Shown here one piece after another: positions 1 to 8,698 of a DNA stretch of 64,000 nucleotides (within the stretch, counting starts at the first letter, position 1; every line of letters begins with the position of its first letter). This DNA comes from Polaribacter ponticola (GTDB taxonomy: Bacteria > Bacteroidota > Bacteroidia > Flavobacteriales > Flavobacteriaceae): positions 124,001 to 188,000 of the forward strand of contig NZ_JAOSLC020000002.1 in the NCBI RefSeq assembly GCF_026191475.2, read 5' to 3'. The translations under genes and the position numbers were made by a program. Under the pieces are notes generated by a model that had not been told where the DNA came from, did not search any database, and saw nothing but the letters and a program-made list of their open reading frames with translations.

Positions 1-177
1 AGATTTCTAATTTTTAATATTCCATTCATAATAGTTAGTTTTAAATTTCTTCTGTAAAGTAACTAAAATATAAGAAGTTATAAAGTATGAACCTTTATGA
101 AAGGGAAATAAAAATGGTTAAAAAGGAAAAAAAGAGTTAAAAAGTAAGCACATTTAAGAAATAAAAGGTGTCTTTTA
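1..177. other. Non-coding left edge
   Basis: A/T-rich sequence downstream of the minus-strand LytTR gene. I see no open frame, hairpin or promoter that I can support here. Confidence 0.5.
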
Positions 178-1263
178 CTATAAGTTTAACCATTGTTTAA
201 ATTCGGCAGCCTTATTTTTGCTAATTATGATTTCGTCTGAAGTTTTAGATTGCAATAAAATTTTTAATTGACTATTACCGTATTTAATAATTTTATCTAT
301 AGCAGAAATACTAATAATAAATTGCCTGTTTGCTCTAAAAAATAACGTAGCATTTAAATGTGTAAAAATATCATCTAAACTCATGTTAGAAGTAGATTTT
401 CTTCCATCAAAACAAATTACATAAGTAATAGTGTTTTCTGTATAAACATAAGCAATATCTGCAATAGAAATTGGCACCAACTCATTTCTTATATAAGTAA
501 GAATTCTTGTTTTTTCTATTTCTAAAGGCTCTTCTATGACTTCTTCTAAACTTGTATCTGCAATTCTTTCTTTATAAGAAACCAAATCTGTATTTAATTT
601 AGATAGGTTTAAAACTTCAGAAGCTAAAGTTGTATTTTTTAACTCTAATTGCTTTTCATAAGAACTTCCAATTATTCTAACTGCCACAAAAGATAATACA
701 ATTACTAAAACACCCATAATTGAAAAAATTAAATAAAAATTCCCTTTTAAAGTATTCATTTGAGATGTAATACCACTAATATTTACATTGGCTGCAACAA
801 TTAAATCTGTTTTTTTTATTGGAGAAATATGAATTATTTCAGAAAGATCTGGATTACTTTCATCCATTAATAATTCATACAAATCATCTGAGTTAATTTT
901 TTCTTTTAATGATGATAATAAAGTTTCATTAGAGTTTACTTGCTGACCTACTTTTGTTTTATCTGGATGACAAACCTCTCTCCCGCTCCAATTAAATACA
1001 CTTATAAACCAAGTATTTGAATTAGAATTTTCAATAATATTCTGAATATTAATAACAACATCTTCTTTGTTAATACCAGAAGAAATCTGAAAATCGATAA
1101 ACCTAGCAACTTCATTAGCCTCTCTTTTACTAGATTCAACTTGAACTTCTATTAATTGATTAGCACTTACTTTTATAAAGTATTGAGATGCAATTAAAGC
1201 AATTAAAAGAAAAATTGCTGCAATAGATAAAAAAGTTAAAAAATAAAGTTTGTCTTTTTTCAT
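178..1263 (-). CDS. Membrane-anchored LytTR-domain transcriptional regulator
   Basis: Likely a one-component signal transducer: an extracytoplasmic sensor joined to a DNA-binding domain. Residues about 7-29 form a membrane segment, residues 30-172 a periplasmic Cache-like region, and residues 174-196 a second membrane segment. A short coiled linker follows (about 200-235), then a C-terminal LytTR domain (about 250-361) with the typical IxYxxxxxxxxxxxxxDG and FFRANRQFII elements. There is no receiver or kinase domain, so the sensor would act directly on DNA. It is divergent from the OB-fold/YceI operon across a 139-bp gap, which makes that operon a candidate target (inference). The family assignment is firm; the ligand is unknown. 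Confidence 0.85.
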   Translation of the reverse strand: MKKDKLYFLTFLSIAAIFLLIALIASQYFIKVSANQLIEVQVESSKREANEVARFIDFQISSGINKEDVVINIQNIIENSNSNTWFISVFNWSGREVCHPDKTKVGQQVNSNETLLSSLKEKINSDDLYELLMDESNPDLSEIIHISPIKKTDLIVAANVNISGITSQMNTLKGNFYLIFSIMGVLVIVLSFVAVRIIGSSYEKQLELKNTTLASEVLNLSKLNTDLVSYKERIADTSLEEVIEEPLEIEKTRILTYIRNELVPISIADIAYVYTENTITYVICFDGRKSTSNMSLDDIFTHLNATLFFRANRQFIISISAIDKIIKYGNSQLKILLQSKTSDEIIISKNKAAEFKQWLNL

Positions 1264-1402
1264 AAGGAAATATAAAGTTGAAATATACTACTATTCTTTT
1301 CTTATTAATAATTATTTTTTCCTCTTTAAACTTATTTTTTCCTTTTCATAAAGATTTATAAGCTTAAAAAAAGTAAATTTCATTTTCTTTGAATAATTAT
1401 TT

Positions 1403-1840
1403 ATGAAAAGCAAAAACAAATTATTTTTAACCTTTATTCTACTTTTACTATTAGTAAATGGATATTATTATATTGTTCCATTATTTATTTCATCCGATAA
1501 AAATTTAGAACATGAAATTGCAGAAATGGTTTTAACTTCTAATGACTTAGTAAAATCTTATAACAAAGACGAAAAAAAATCCAATGCTCTATATGCTGGT
1601 AAAATTATAGAGATTACAGGTTTTGTAGAAAAGGTTTCTTTTTTAAATAATAGAAATACTATTATTTTAAAAAGTAATACCGAAAACTTTGGTGTAATAT
1701 GCGATGTTCATCCTAATGATTTTGAAAATTTAAAAGAACTAAAAGAAAATCAAAAAATACGTGTAAAAGGAATTTGTAAAGGTTTTTTAAAAGACGTAAT
1801 TTTACTAAACTGCTCAATTGATCTAAAACCGAATGAATAA
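1403..1840 (+). CDS. Membrane-anchored OB-fold (tRNA_anti-like) protein
   Basis: A 145-residue protein with one N-terminal membrane segment (about 7-24) and an OB-fold domain resembling the tRNA_anti-like family (about 55-140). That domain ends with the characteristic VKGxCKGFxxDVIxxNC stretch. Its role is not established. It is the first gene of a tight operon: its stop codon lies inside the start of the YceI gene (8-bp overlap), and a DUF5777 barrel follows. The grouping suggests an envelope function, but no substrate can be read from the sequence. Confidence 0.75.
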   Translation: MKSKNKLFLTFILLLLLVNGYYYIVPLFISSDKNLEHEIAEMVLTSNDLVKSYNKDEKKSNALYAGKIIEITGFVEKVSFLNNRNTIILKSNTENFGVICDVHPNDFENLKELKENQKIRVKGICKGFLKDVILLNCSIDLKPNE

Positions 1841-2380
1841 ATTTTTACCACTCATTTTTTTATTAATAACTTTTGCCGATTTTAATCTTAAACAGCAACA
1901 ATTTATTGCAAGACAAGGCCAAATTTCTTTTTTCTCTTATACCTCTGTAGAGAATATAGAAGCTAAAAACAACCAAGTTCTTAGTATTCTAGATTTAGAA
2001 AAAAAGAAATAGCAATTAGCATGTTGATGCGTGCCTTTGTTTTTAAAAAAGATTTAATGTATGAACATTTTAATGAAAGCTATATAGAATCAGATATATA
2101 CCCAAAAGCAAGTTTTCTTGGAAAAATATTAGATTTAGACCTAGTTAGCAAGGAAACTCAAACAAAGATTATTAGAGGTAAATTAACTGTTCATGGTATT
2201 ACAAAAGAAATAGATATTAAAACTACAATTGAATATATTAATGATAATTATGTACTATCTGGTAATTTTAATGTTTTAGTAAAAGATTTTGAAATTAAAA
2301 TACCTCCTATTTTATCGAGTAACATTGCAAAAACAATTTCTATTAAATTTAGATTCCAATATCAACCTTATGAAGAATAA
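1833..2380 (+). pseudogene. YceI family lipid-binding-like protein, frameshifted
   Basis: YceI proteins are small secreted lipocalin-like barrels that bind isoprenoid or fatty chains. The reading starts at the ATG at 1833 with a signal peptide and continues through ISFFSYTSVENIEAKN, then hits a stop at 2010-2012. The rest of the family sequence (EIAISMLMRAFVFKKDLMYEHFNESY onward, ending at 2380) continues in the -1 frame. The shift maps to a 7-A run at 1999-2005; eight A's would give a clean 182-residue protein. The run reads as A_AAA_AAG in the zero frame, a classic -1 slippery heptamer. The gene overlaps its neighbours on both sides. Sequencing error, pseudogene and frameshifting are all possible. 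Confidence 0.8.
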
Positions 2381-3278
2381 AATAAAATATCAACTGCTTA
2401 CTATTGCAATAATGGTTTTAGGTTCTTCTATAAATGCTCAAGATTTACTTGATAAATTAAATAAAGAATTTCCTGATAAACCCGTTTATAAAATCGCAAC
2501 TTTTAAAACAACAAGAATTGGTTTAGGACATTCTATTGAAACTAGAAAAAAAGGTGCTTTAGAAATTTCTTTATATAACAGATATTGGAATATTCCTAAC
2601 TTCGAAGGTCAACGTTTTCTTGCTGATGTAGTTAGTACTCGTTATGGTTTGGATTATGCTTTTTCTGATAATTTAACCGTAGGTTTAGGATATACAAATC
2701 ACGATAAAATTACAGATGGTTTTTTTAAATACAAGCTTATAAAACAACGCAAAAACACAAAAAAAGGACCTTTTAGTATTTCATTATTACAATCAATTTC
2801 AAGTAGAAGTGTAAACACAACTAGTGGTGGTTTATACCCAGGTAATAAATCAACTAACAATTACGCATTTACTAGTCAGGTTTTAGTAGCAAGAAAAATG
2901 AATTCTGAATTCTCTTTACAAGTATCACCAACATTTATTCATAAAAAAGTAGACAAGTTAACAGATGATCCTAATAATCAATTTGCAATTGGTTTTGGAG
3001 GAAGGCATAAAATTGGAGGTCATGCCTCTATAGTTTCAGAATATTTCTATGTTGCTAACCCAATAAAATCTGTTAATACTTACAACGCTTTTATGGTGGG
3101 TGTAAATTGGGAACTAAGCCATTTATTATTGCAATTCCATGTAACTAACGCTCGTAATTTTGTAGAAGATACTTTTATAACACAAACTAAAAATAATTTT
3201 AACGCTAAAGATGGTAACTTCCATTTTGGTTTTAATGCAACTTTTGTATTGCATACAAAAAAGAAAAAGTTAAAGTAA
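2370..3278 (+). CDS. DUF5777 family outer-membrane beta-barrel protein
   Basis: I place the start at the ATG at 2370, overlapping the YceI stop. That gives a clean signal peptide (KIKYQLLTIAIMVLGSSINAQ) that a start further upstream would bury. The mature part is rich in alternating hydrophobic/aromatic strands and keeps the DUF5777 pattern: an early ETRKKGALEISLYNRYWN segment, a central RYGLDYAFSDNLTVGLGY, and a final short strand. The family is a predicted outer-membrane barrel and is often next to YceI genes in flavobacteria (family knowledge). The transported or bound molecule is unknown. Last gene of the operon. Confidence 0.8.
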   Translation: MKNKIKYQLLTIAIMVLGSSINAQDLLDKLNKEFPDKPVYKIATFKTTRIGLGHSIETRKKGALEISLYNRYWNIPNFEGQRFLADVVSTRYGLDYAFSDNLTVGLGYTNHDKITDGFFKYKLIKQRKNTKKGPFSISLLQSISSRSVNTTSGGLYPGNKSTNNYAFTSQVLVARKMNSEFSLQVSPTFIHKKVDKLTDDPNNQFAIGFGGRHKIGGHASIVSEYFYVANPIKSVNTYNAFMVGVNWELSHLLLQFHVTNARNFVEDTFITQTKNNFNAKDGNFHFGFNATFVLHTKKKKLK

Positions 3279-3510
3279 AACCTTGTTTTAATTAAAAACC
3301 ATTAAGAAAATTTATTCTTAATAAGGATAATATTTTTTTGTTTAGTAATATTAAAATCGGCATTTTTCTATACTATTTTACTTCTTTTAATATCTAAACT
3401 TTTATAATAATAATAATAATAAGTGTTTTCAAATTAATCTTCTAATAAAAAAATCGAGTTTAGCTAAAGAATGAATCGTTTTATATTCTTATTAACATTA
3501 GCTTACCCAT

Positions 3511-3548
3511 AAAAAAGCATCCAATTCTATAAAGAATTGGATGCTTTT
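3511..3548 (-). terminator. Rho-independent terminator of carB
   Basis: A 16-bp perfect stem (3513-3528 with 3533-3548) and a 4-nt loop. On the minus strand it ends in a U-run (A's at 3511-3516). It lies just beyond the carB stop. The intervening 3279-3510 holds no gene I can support. Confidence 0.85.
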
Positions 3549-3566
3549 AATTTATAAAGAATTAAT

Positions 3567-6422
3567 TTATTTATTCAAGTACATTTTACGTCTTGAATAT
3601 AAATTATAAAATTCATCATCTTTTAAACTATCTATAAATAAGATACTTTCTCCTGTTGATTTCATTTCTGGACCTAATTTTTTATTAACATTAGGAAATT
3701 TATTAAAAGAAAAAACAGGTTGTTTAATTGCGTAACCTTCTAATTGAGGATTAAAATTAAAGTCTGTTACTTTTTTATGACCTAACATAACCTTAGTTGC
3801 ATAATTTACATAAGGTTCTTTATATGCTTTTGCAATAAAAGGTACCGTTCTAGAAGCTCTAGGGTTTGCTTCAATGATATAAACAACATCATCTTTAATA
3901 GCAAATTGAATATTAATTAAACCAACAGTTTTTAATTCTCTTGCTATTGTATGTGTATGATCTTTAATTTGTTGCATTACAAATTCACCTAAATTAAAGG
4001 CTGGCAAAGTTGCATTTGAATCTCCAGAATGTATCCCACAAGGCTCAATATGCTCCATAATACCGATGATGTACACATTTCCATCAGCATCACAAATAGC
4101 ATCTGCTTCTGCCTCTATTGCTCCATCTAAATAATGATCTAATAATAATTTATTACCTGGCATTCTACCTAGTAAATCAACTACATGTTCTACAAGTTCT
4201 TCTTTGTTTATTACAATTTTCATTCCTTGCCCTCCTAACACATAAGATGGTCTAACCAAAATTGGAAAATCTAACTCATCTGCTAAAGTTAAAGCTTCAT
4301 CTGCAGTTTCAGCGATTCCAAATTCTGGATATGGAATTTTATTATCTTTTAACATCGCTGAAAATCTTCCTCTATCTTCTGCAATATCTAGAGCTTCAAA
4401 AGAAGTTCCAATAATTTTAATACCATAACTAGTTAATTTTTCAGCAAGTTTTAAAGCTGTTTGCCCTCCTAACTGTACAATAACTCCTTCTGGTTTTTCA
4501 TGACGAATAATATCATAAATATGTTCCCAAAATACCGGCTCAAAGTATAATTTATCTGCTGTATCAAAATCTGTAGAAACCGTTTCTGGATTACAGTTTA
4601 TCATAATTGTTTCATAACCACACTCTGCAGCTGCTAAAACACCATGTACACAACAATAATCGAATTCAATACCTTGTCCAATTCTGTTTGGTCCAGATCC
4701 TAAAACTATAATTTTCTTTTTATCAGAAACTACACTTTCGTTAGCTATAGTTATCTCTCCGTTTGCAGATTCAATTTCATTTTCAAATGTTGAATAATAA
4801 TAAGGAGTTTTTGCTTTAAATTCTGCAGCACAAGTATCTACTAATTTAAATACACGTTGTACGTTTAACTCTTCTCTTTTAGTATAAACTTCACTTTCTA
4901 AACAACCCAACATGTGAGCAATTTGTCTGTCTCCGTATCCTTTTTGTTTTGCTTCTAATAATAAATCTCTACCAAGTGTGTCTATTTTATAAGTAGATAT
5001 TTCTTTTTCTAACTGAAATAACTCTTCGTATTGTTTTAAATACCACATATCAATTTTTGTGATATCATATATTTGAGACAATGGAATACCCATAGCAATA
5101 GCATCGTAAATAGCAAAAACACGATCCCAACTTGCATTGGTTAATTTATCTATAATTTGGTTATAATTAGTGTAGCCTTTACCATCTGCACCTAAACCAT
5201 TTCTTTTAATTTCTAAAGATTGTGTTGCTTTATGTAATGCTTCTTGGAAAGAACGTCCAATTCCCATTACTTCTCCAACTGCTTTCATTTGTAAACCTAA
5301 AGTTCTGTCTGAACCTTCGAATTTATCAAAGTTCCAACGAGGTATTTTCACAATTACATAATCTAATGTTGGCTCAAATAAAGCTGAAGTAGATTTAGTA
5401 ATTCCGTTTTCTAACTCATCTAAACTATATCCAATTGCTAATTTAGTGGCTACTTTTGCAATAGGATAACCTGTTGCTTTAGAAGCTAATGCTGATGAAC
5501 GAGACACACGTGGGTTAATTTCAATAGCAATAATATCTTCTTTTGCATCTGGTGAAACTGCGAACTGAACATTACAACCACCCTCAAAATCTCCAATAGA
5601 ACGCATCATATGAATAGCCATATCACGCATTTTCTGAAAAGTAGTATCAGAAAGTGTCATTGCTGGTGCAACCGTAATAGAATCTCCAGTATGAATTCCC
5701 ATTGGATCCATATTTTCGATAGAACAAATAATAACTACGTTATCATTTTTATCTCTTAATAGTTCTAGTTCATATTCTTTCCAGCCCATCATTGCTTTAT
5801 CAATCATCACCTCATGTATTGGTGATGCTTCTAAACCTCTGCTTAATAATTCGTCGAAATCCTTTGGATCATATACTATAGAAGCTCCTGCTCCACCTAA
5901 AGTATATGAAGAACGAATAACTAACGGAAAACCAAATTCTTGAGCAATTTCTTTTCCTTTTAAGAAAGATGTTGCTGTAGCTTGGGGCGCCATTGGCACT
6001 CCAATTTTAATCATTAATTCTCTAAACTGTTCTCTATCTTCTGTAACATTAATCGCATCTATATCTACACCAATTAATTTTACATCAAAATCTTTCCAAA
6101 TTCCTTTATCATCGGCTTCAATACATAAATTTAATGCTGTCTGACCTCCCATTGTAGGTAAAACTGCATCAATTTGTGGATGCTCTTTTAAAATTTGAAT
6201 AATTGATTTTGTTGTTAATGGTTTCAAATATATATGATCGGCCATTGAAGGATCCGTCATAATAGTTGCTGGGTTAGAATTTATTAAAATTGTTTCTATC
6301 CCATCTTCACGTAAAGAACGTAAAGATTGTGATCCAGAATAATCAAACTCGCAGGCTTGACCAATAACAATAGGTCCAGATCCAATAATAAGTATGGAAT
6401 TAAGGTCTTTTCTTTTTGGCAT
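3567..6422 (-). CDS. carB: Carbamoyl-phosphate synthase large subunit
   Basis: Makes carbamoyl phosphate from glutamine-derived ammonia, bicarbonate and two ATP for pyrimidine and arginine synthesis, as the partner of CarA. Both ATP-grasp halves are present. The N-terminal carboxyphosphate half is about 1-400, with GSGPIVIGQACEFDYSGSQ and NPRVSRSSALASKATGYPIA. An oligomerisation region covers 400-555. The carbamoyl-phosphate half is 560-950, with GSGPNRIGQGIEFDYCC and NPRASRTVPFIAKA. At 951 residues it is about 120 shorter than the E. coli enzyme and lacks the C-terminal MGS-like allosteric domain, as is usual in flavobacteria. carA is not in the window. It has its own promoter, separated from rpmH by a terminator. 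Confidence 0.97.
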   Translation of the reverse strand: MPKRKDLNSILIIGSGPIVIGQACEFDYSGSQSLRSLREDGIETILINSNPATIMTDPSMADHIYLKPLTTKSIIQILKEHPQIDAVLPTMGGQTALNLCIEADDKGIWKDFDVKLIGVDIDAINVTEDREQFRELMIKIGVPMAPQATATSFLKGKEIAQEFGFPLVIRSSYTLGGAGASIVYDPKDFDELLSRGLEASPIHEVMIDKAMMGWKEYELELLRDKNDNVVIICSIENMDPMGIHTGDSITVAPAMTLSDTTFQKMRDMAIHMMRSIGDFEGGCNVQFAVSPDAKEDIIAIEINPRVSRSSALASKATGYPIAKVATKLAIGYSLDELENGITKSTSALFEPTLDYVIVKIPRWNFDKFEGSDRTLGLQMKAVGEVMGIGRSFQEALHKATQSLEIKRNGLGADGKGYTNYNQIIDKLTNASWDRVFAIYDAIAMGIPLSQIYDITKIDMWYLKQYEELFQLEKEISTYKIDTLGRDLLLEAKQKGYGDRQIAHMLGCLESEVYTKREELNVQRVFKLVDTCAAEFKAKTPYYYSTFENEIESANGEITIANESVVSDKKKIIVLGSGPNRIGQGIEFDYCCVHGVLAAAECGYETIMINCNPETVSTDFDTADKLYFEPVFWEHIYDIIRHEKPEGVIVQLGGQTALKLAEKLTSYGIKIIGTSFEALDIAEDRGRFSAMLKDNKIPYPEFGIAETADEALTLADELDFPILVRPSYVLGGQGMKIVINKEELVEHVVDLLGRMPGNKLLLDHYLDGAIEAEADAICDADGNVYIIGIMEHIEPCGIHSGDSNATLPAFNLGEFVMQQIKDHTHTIARELKTVGLINIQFAIKDDVVYIIEANPRASRTVPFIAKAYKEPYVNYATKVMLGHKKVTDFNFNPQLEGYAIKQPVFSFNKFPNVNKKLGPEMKSTGESILFIDSLKDDEFYNLYSRRKMYLNK

Positions 6423-6449
6423 TGTAAGTTGTTGTGTTGTTTAAGTTTA

Positions 6450-6457
6450 CAAAAATA
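6450..6457 (-). promoter_or_regulatory. Putative carB promoter, -7 box
   Basis: TATTTTTG on the minus strand matches the Bacteroidota TAnnTTTG box, 27 bp upstream of the carB ATG and downstream of the rpmH terminator. I found no good TTTG at -33. Confidence 0.55.
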
Positions 6458-6473
6458 GTTCGTGTTTGGGTAT

Positions 6474-6504
6474 AAAAAAAGGTGTTACTTAAAAAAGTAA
6501 CACC
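6474..6504 (-). terminator. Rho-independent terminator of rpmH
   Basis: A 10-bp perfect stem (6481-6490 with 6495-6504) and an AAAA loop. On the minus strand it is followed by seven U's (A's at 6474-6480). It separates rpmH from carB. Confidence 0.9.
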
Positions 6505-6529
6505 TAATATATTAACAATTGTTAATCAT

Positions 6530-6691
6530 TTATTTTTTATGTCTAGTTTCAGATGAAACAGAAATTTTCTTTCTTCCTTTTGCTCTTCTACGAGCTAATA
6601 CTTTTCTACCATTAGCAGAAGCCATTCTTTCCATGAAACCGTGTTTGTTTCTTCTCTTTCTCTTTGATGGTTGGTACGTTCTTTTCGGCAT
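6530..6691 (-). CDS. rpmH: 50S ribosomal protein L34
   Basis: A 53-residue, strongly basic protein starting [19 protein letters not shown] and continuing with the L34 core ([20 protein letters not shown]). It is a component of the large ribosomal subunit. A longer open frame on the opposite strand over the same bases is a shadow. It has a canonical promoter upstream (6764-6794) and its own terminator downstream, so it is probably a single-gene transcript. No dnaA, rnpA or yidC lies directly next to it, unlike the classical rpmH-rnpA arrangement. Confidence 0.96.
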   Translation of the reverse strand: MPKRTYQPSKRKRRNKHGFMERMASANGRKVLARRRAKGRKKISVSSETRHKK

Positions 6692-6763
6692 TATTATGTA
6701 TTTTTAAATATCTTCTTTATTAATTTTACTGCTTAACAATTTACACCTTGTTAAAAGCGTGTG

Positions 6764-6794
6764 CAAATATACAACTGTTTTTATTTTTGACAAA
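6764..6794 (-). promoter_or_regulatory. Bacteroidota-type promoter of rpmH
   Basis: On the minus strand: TTTG (6794-6791), 19 bp, then TATATTTG (6771-6764). This is an exact match to the TTTG-N19-TAnnTTTG consensus, about 73 bp upstream of the start codon. Confidence 0.85.
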
Positions 6795-6869
6795 CAGTAT
6801 TTTAAAAAAATGAATTATTTTTATCTTTTACAAAAGTACTCTTTTTTTAAATGTTTTTAGTGTTTTTTA

Positions 6870-6900
6870 TTTGTGATAAAAACGAGAGTTAGTACTTTTG
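6870..6900 (+). promoter_or_regulatory. Bacteroidota-type promoter of pyrG
   Basis: TTTG at 6870-6873, a 19-bp spacer, then TACTTTTG at 6893-6900. Exact consensus. The predicted start of transcription is only about 10-15 nt before the pyrG ATG at 6919. Confidence 0.85.
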
Positions 6901-6918
6901 CCCAAACCTAAAAGAACC

Positions 6919-8532
6919 ATGAGTAATACTAAATACGTTTTTGTAACAGGAGGCGTAACTTCATCACTTGGAAAAGGAATTATTGCTGCATCATTAGCAA
7001 AATTATTACAAGAAAGAGGCTTTTCTGTAACTATCCAAAAACTAGACCCTTATATTAATATAGATCCAGGAACATTAAACCCATATGAACATGGAGAATG
7101 TTATGTTACCGAAGATGGTGCTGAGACTGACTTAGATTTAGGTCATTATGAGCGTTATTTAAACATTCCTACAAGTCAGGCAAACAATGTTACTACGGGT
7201 AGAATTTATCAATCTGTAATTAATAAGGAAAGAAAAGGAGAGTTTTTAGGAAAAACTGTACAAGTTATTCCTCATATTACAGATGAGATTAAACGTAGAA
7301 TTCAAATTTTAGGTGAAACTGGTGATTATGATATTGTAATTACAGAAATTGGTGGAACTGTTGGTGATATAGAATCTTTACCTTATGTAGAATCTGTTCG
7401 TCAAATGCTATGGGAAAAAGGAGAAGACAATACAATTGTTATTCATTTAACATTGGTACCATATTTAGCTGCAGCAGGTGAGTTAAAAACAAAACCTACA
7501 CAACATTCCGTAAAAATGTTAATGCAAAGTGGTGTTAGCCCAGATATATTAGTATGTAGAACAGAGCATGAAATATCTGATGATATTAAACGTAAATTAG
7601 CGTTATTCTGTAATGTTAAAACTGAAGACGTTATACAATCTATAGATGCAGAAACAATTTATGATGTTCCTAATTTAATGTTAGATCAAGGTTTAGATGA
7701 AGTTGTTTTGAAAAAACTACAGCTTTCATCACCACTAAAACCAGAGCTAAAAGTTTGGAATAACTTTTTGCAAAAACATAAAAACCCTAAACACGAAGTA
7801 GAAATTGCTCTAATAGGTAAATATATAGAGCTACAAGATTCATACAAATCAATAACAGAAGCCTTTATTCATGCTGGTTCTACTCATGAAACAAAGGTAA
7901 ATGTAAGATGGATTCACTCAGAAAGCTTAACTCCTGATAACTTTGCAAAACAACTAGAAGGTGTTAATGGTATTTTAGTTGCACCTGGTTTTGGAGACAG
8001 AGGAATTGATGGTAAAATTAAAGCAGTACAATATGCAAGAGAAAACAATATTCCTTTCTTCGGAATTTGTTTAGGAATGCAAATGGCGGTAATTGAGTTT
8101 TCTAAAAACGTATTAGGTTTAAAAGATGCTTTTTCTACAGAGATGAAGAAAGATGCTGTAAACCCAGTTATCAATTTAATGGAAAGCCAAGAAAATGTTA
8201 CCGAAAAAGGTGGTACAATGCGTTTAGGTGCTTGGGATTGTAAAGTAGAAAAAGATTCTAAAACATATAATGCGTATAAATCAGAAAACATTAGCGAACG
8301 CCATAGACATCGTTATGAATTTAATAACGACTATTTAAAACAAATAGAAGCTGCTGGTATGAAAGCTACAGGTACAAATCCAAAAACTGGTTTAGTAGAA
8401 GTTGTAGAAATTACTAATCACCCTTGGTTTGTTGGTGTACAATATCATCCAGAATATAAAAGTACGGTTTTAAAACCGCATCCTTTATTTGTAGATTTTA
8501 TTAAAGCTGCTTTAAAACAATCTAAAAAATAA
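6919..8532 (+). CDS. pyrG: CTP synthase
   Basis: Converts UTP to CTP using ATP and glutamine. I start at the ATG at 6919 ([20 protein letters not shown]), giving 537 residues. A start at 6898 would lie inside the -7 box. The N-terminal amidoligase domain (1-270) carries the P-loop [12 protein letters not shown] and the [11 protein letters not shown] motif. The C-terminal class-I glutaminase domain (about 295-535) has the nucleophile Cys in FFGICLGMQ and the His-Glu pair in QYHPEYKS. Length and motifs are standard. It stands alone between its own promoter and yidC. Confidence 0.97.
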   Translation: MSNTKYVFVTGGVTSSLGKGIIAASLAKLLQERGFSVTIQKLDPYINIDPGTLNPYEHGECYVTEDGAETDLDLGHYERYLNIPTSQANNVTTGRIYQSVINKERKGEFLGKTVQVIPHITDEIKRRIQILGETGDYDIVITEIGGTVGDIESLPYVESVRQMLWEKGEDNTIVIHLTLVPYLAAAGELKTKPTQHSVKMLMQSGVSPDILVCRTEHEISDDIKRKLALFCNVKTEDVIQSIDAETIYDVPNLMLDQGLDEVVLKKLQLSSPLKPELKVWNNFLQKHKNPKHEVEIALIGKYIELQDSYKSITEAFIHAGSTHETKVNVRWIHSESLTPDNFAKQLEGVNGILVAPGFGDRGIDGKIKAVQYARENNIPFFGICLGMQMAVIEFSKNVLGLKDAFSTEMKKDAVNPVINLMESQENVTEKGGTMRLGAWDCKVEKDSKTYNAYKSENISERHRHRYEFNNDYLKQIEAAGMKATGTNPKTGLVEVVEITNHPWFVGVQYHPEYKSTVLKPHPLFVDFIKAALKQSKK

Positions 8533-8631
8533 GATACTAAATCTAGTTCAATAAAAAGGGAACACTCTTTGAACTATATAATGTAACTAAACTAATCGTA
8601 GTAAAATTAAGTATAAACAATACTCTTTTGC

Positions 8632-8639
8632 TACATTTG
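8632..8639 (+). promoter_or_regulatory. Putative yidC promoter, -7 box
   Basis: TACATTTG fits TAnnTTTG and lies 60 bp before the yidC ATG at 8699. No convincing TTTG at -33. Confidence 0.5.
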
Positions 8640-8698
8640 TCGGTTTTTCATTAATACTGAAAAACAAAAAATGACAAAATGACATTTTAAATTTACAC

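Noticed and set aside
3567..6422. CarB truncated by mutation, because it lacks about 120 C-terminal residues
   Set aside because: The protein ends cleanly before a strong terminator, and flavobacterial CarB proteins generally lack the MGS-like domain; treated as normal.
6519..6707. Plus-strand open frame over rpmH
   Set aside because: The minus strand encodes an exact L34 protein with its own promoter and terminator.
7914..8291. 125-codon minus-strand frame inside pyrG
   Set aside because: A shadow of a highly conserved gene on the other strand. The same applies to similar frames inside TonB-receptor, RecN, ABC-permease, acs and other genes.
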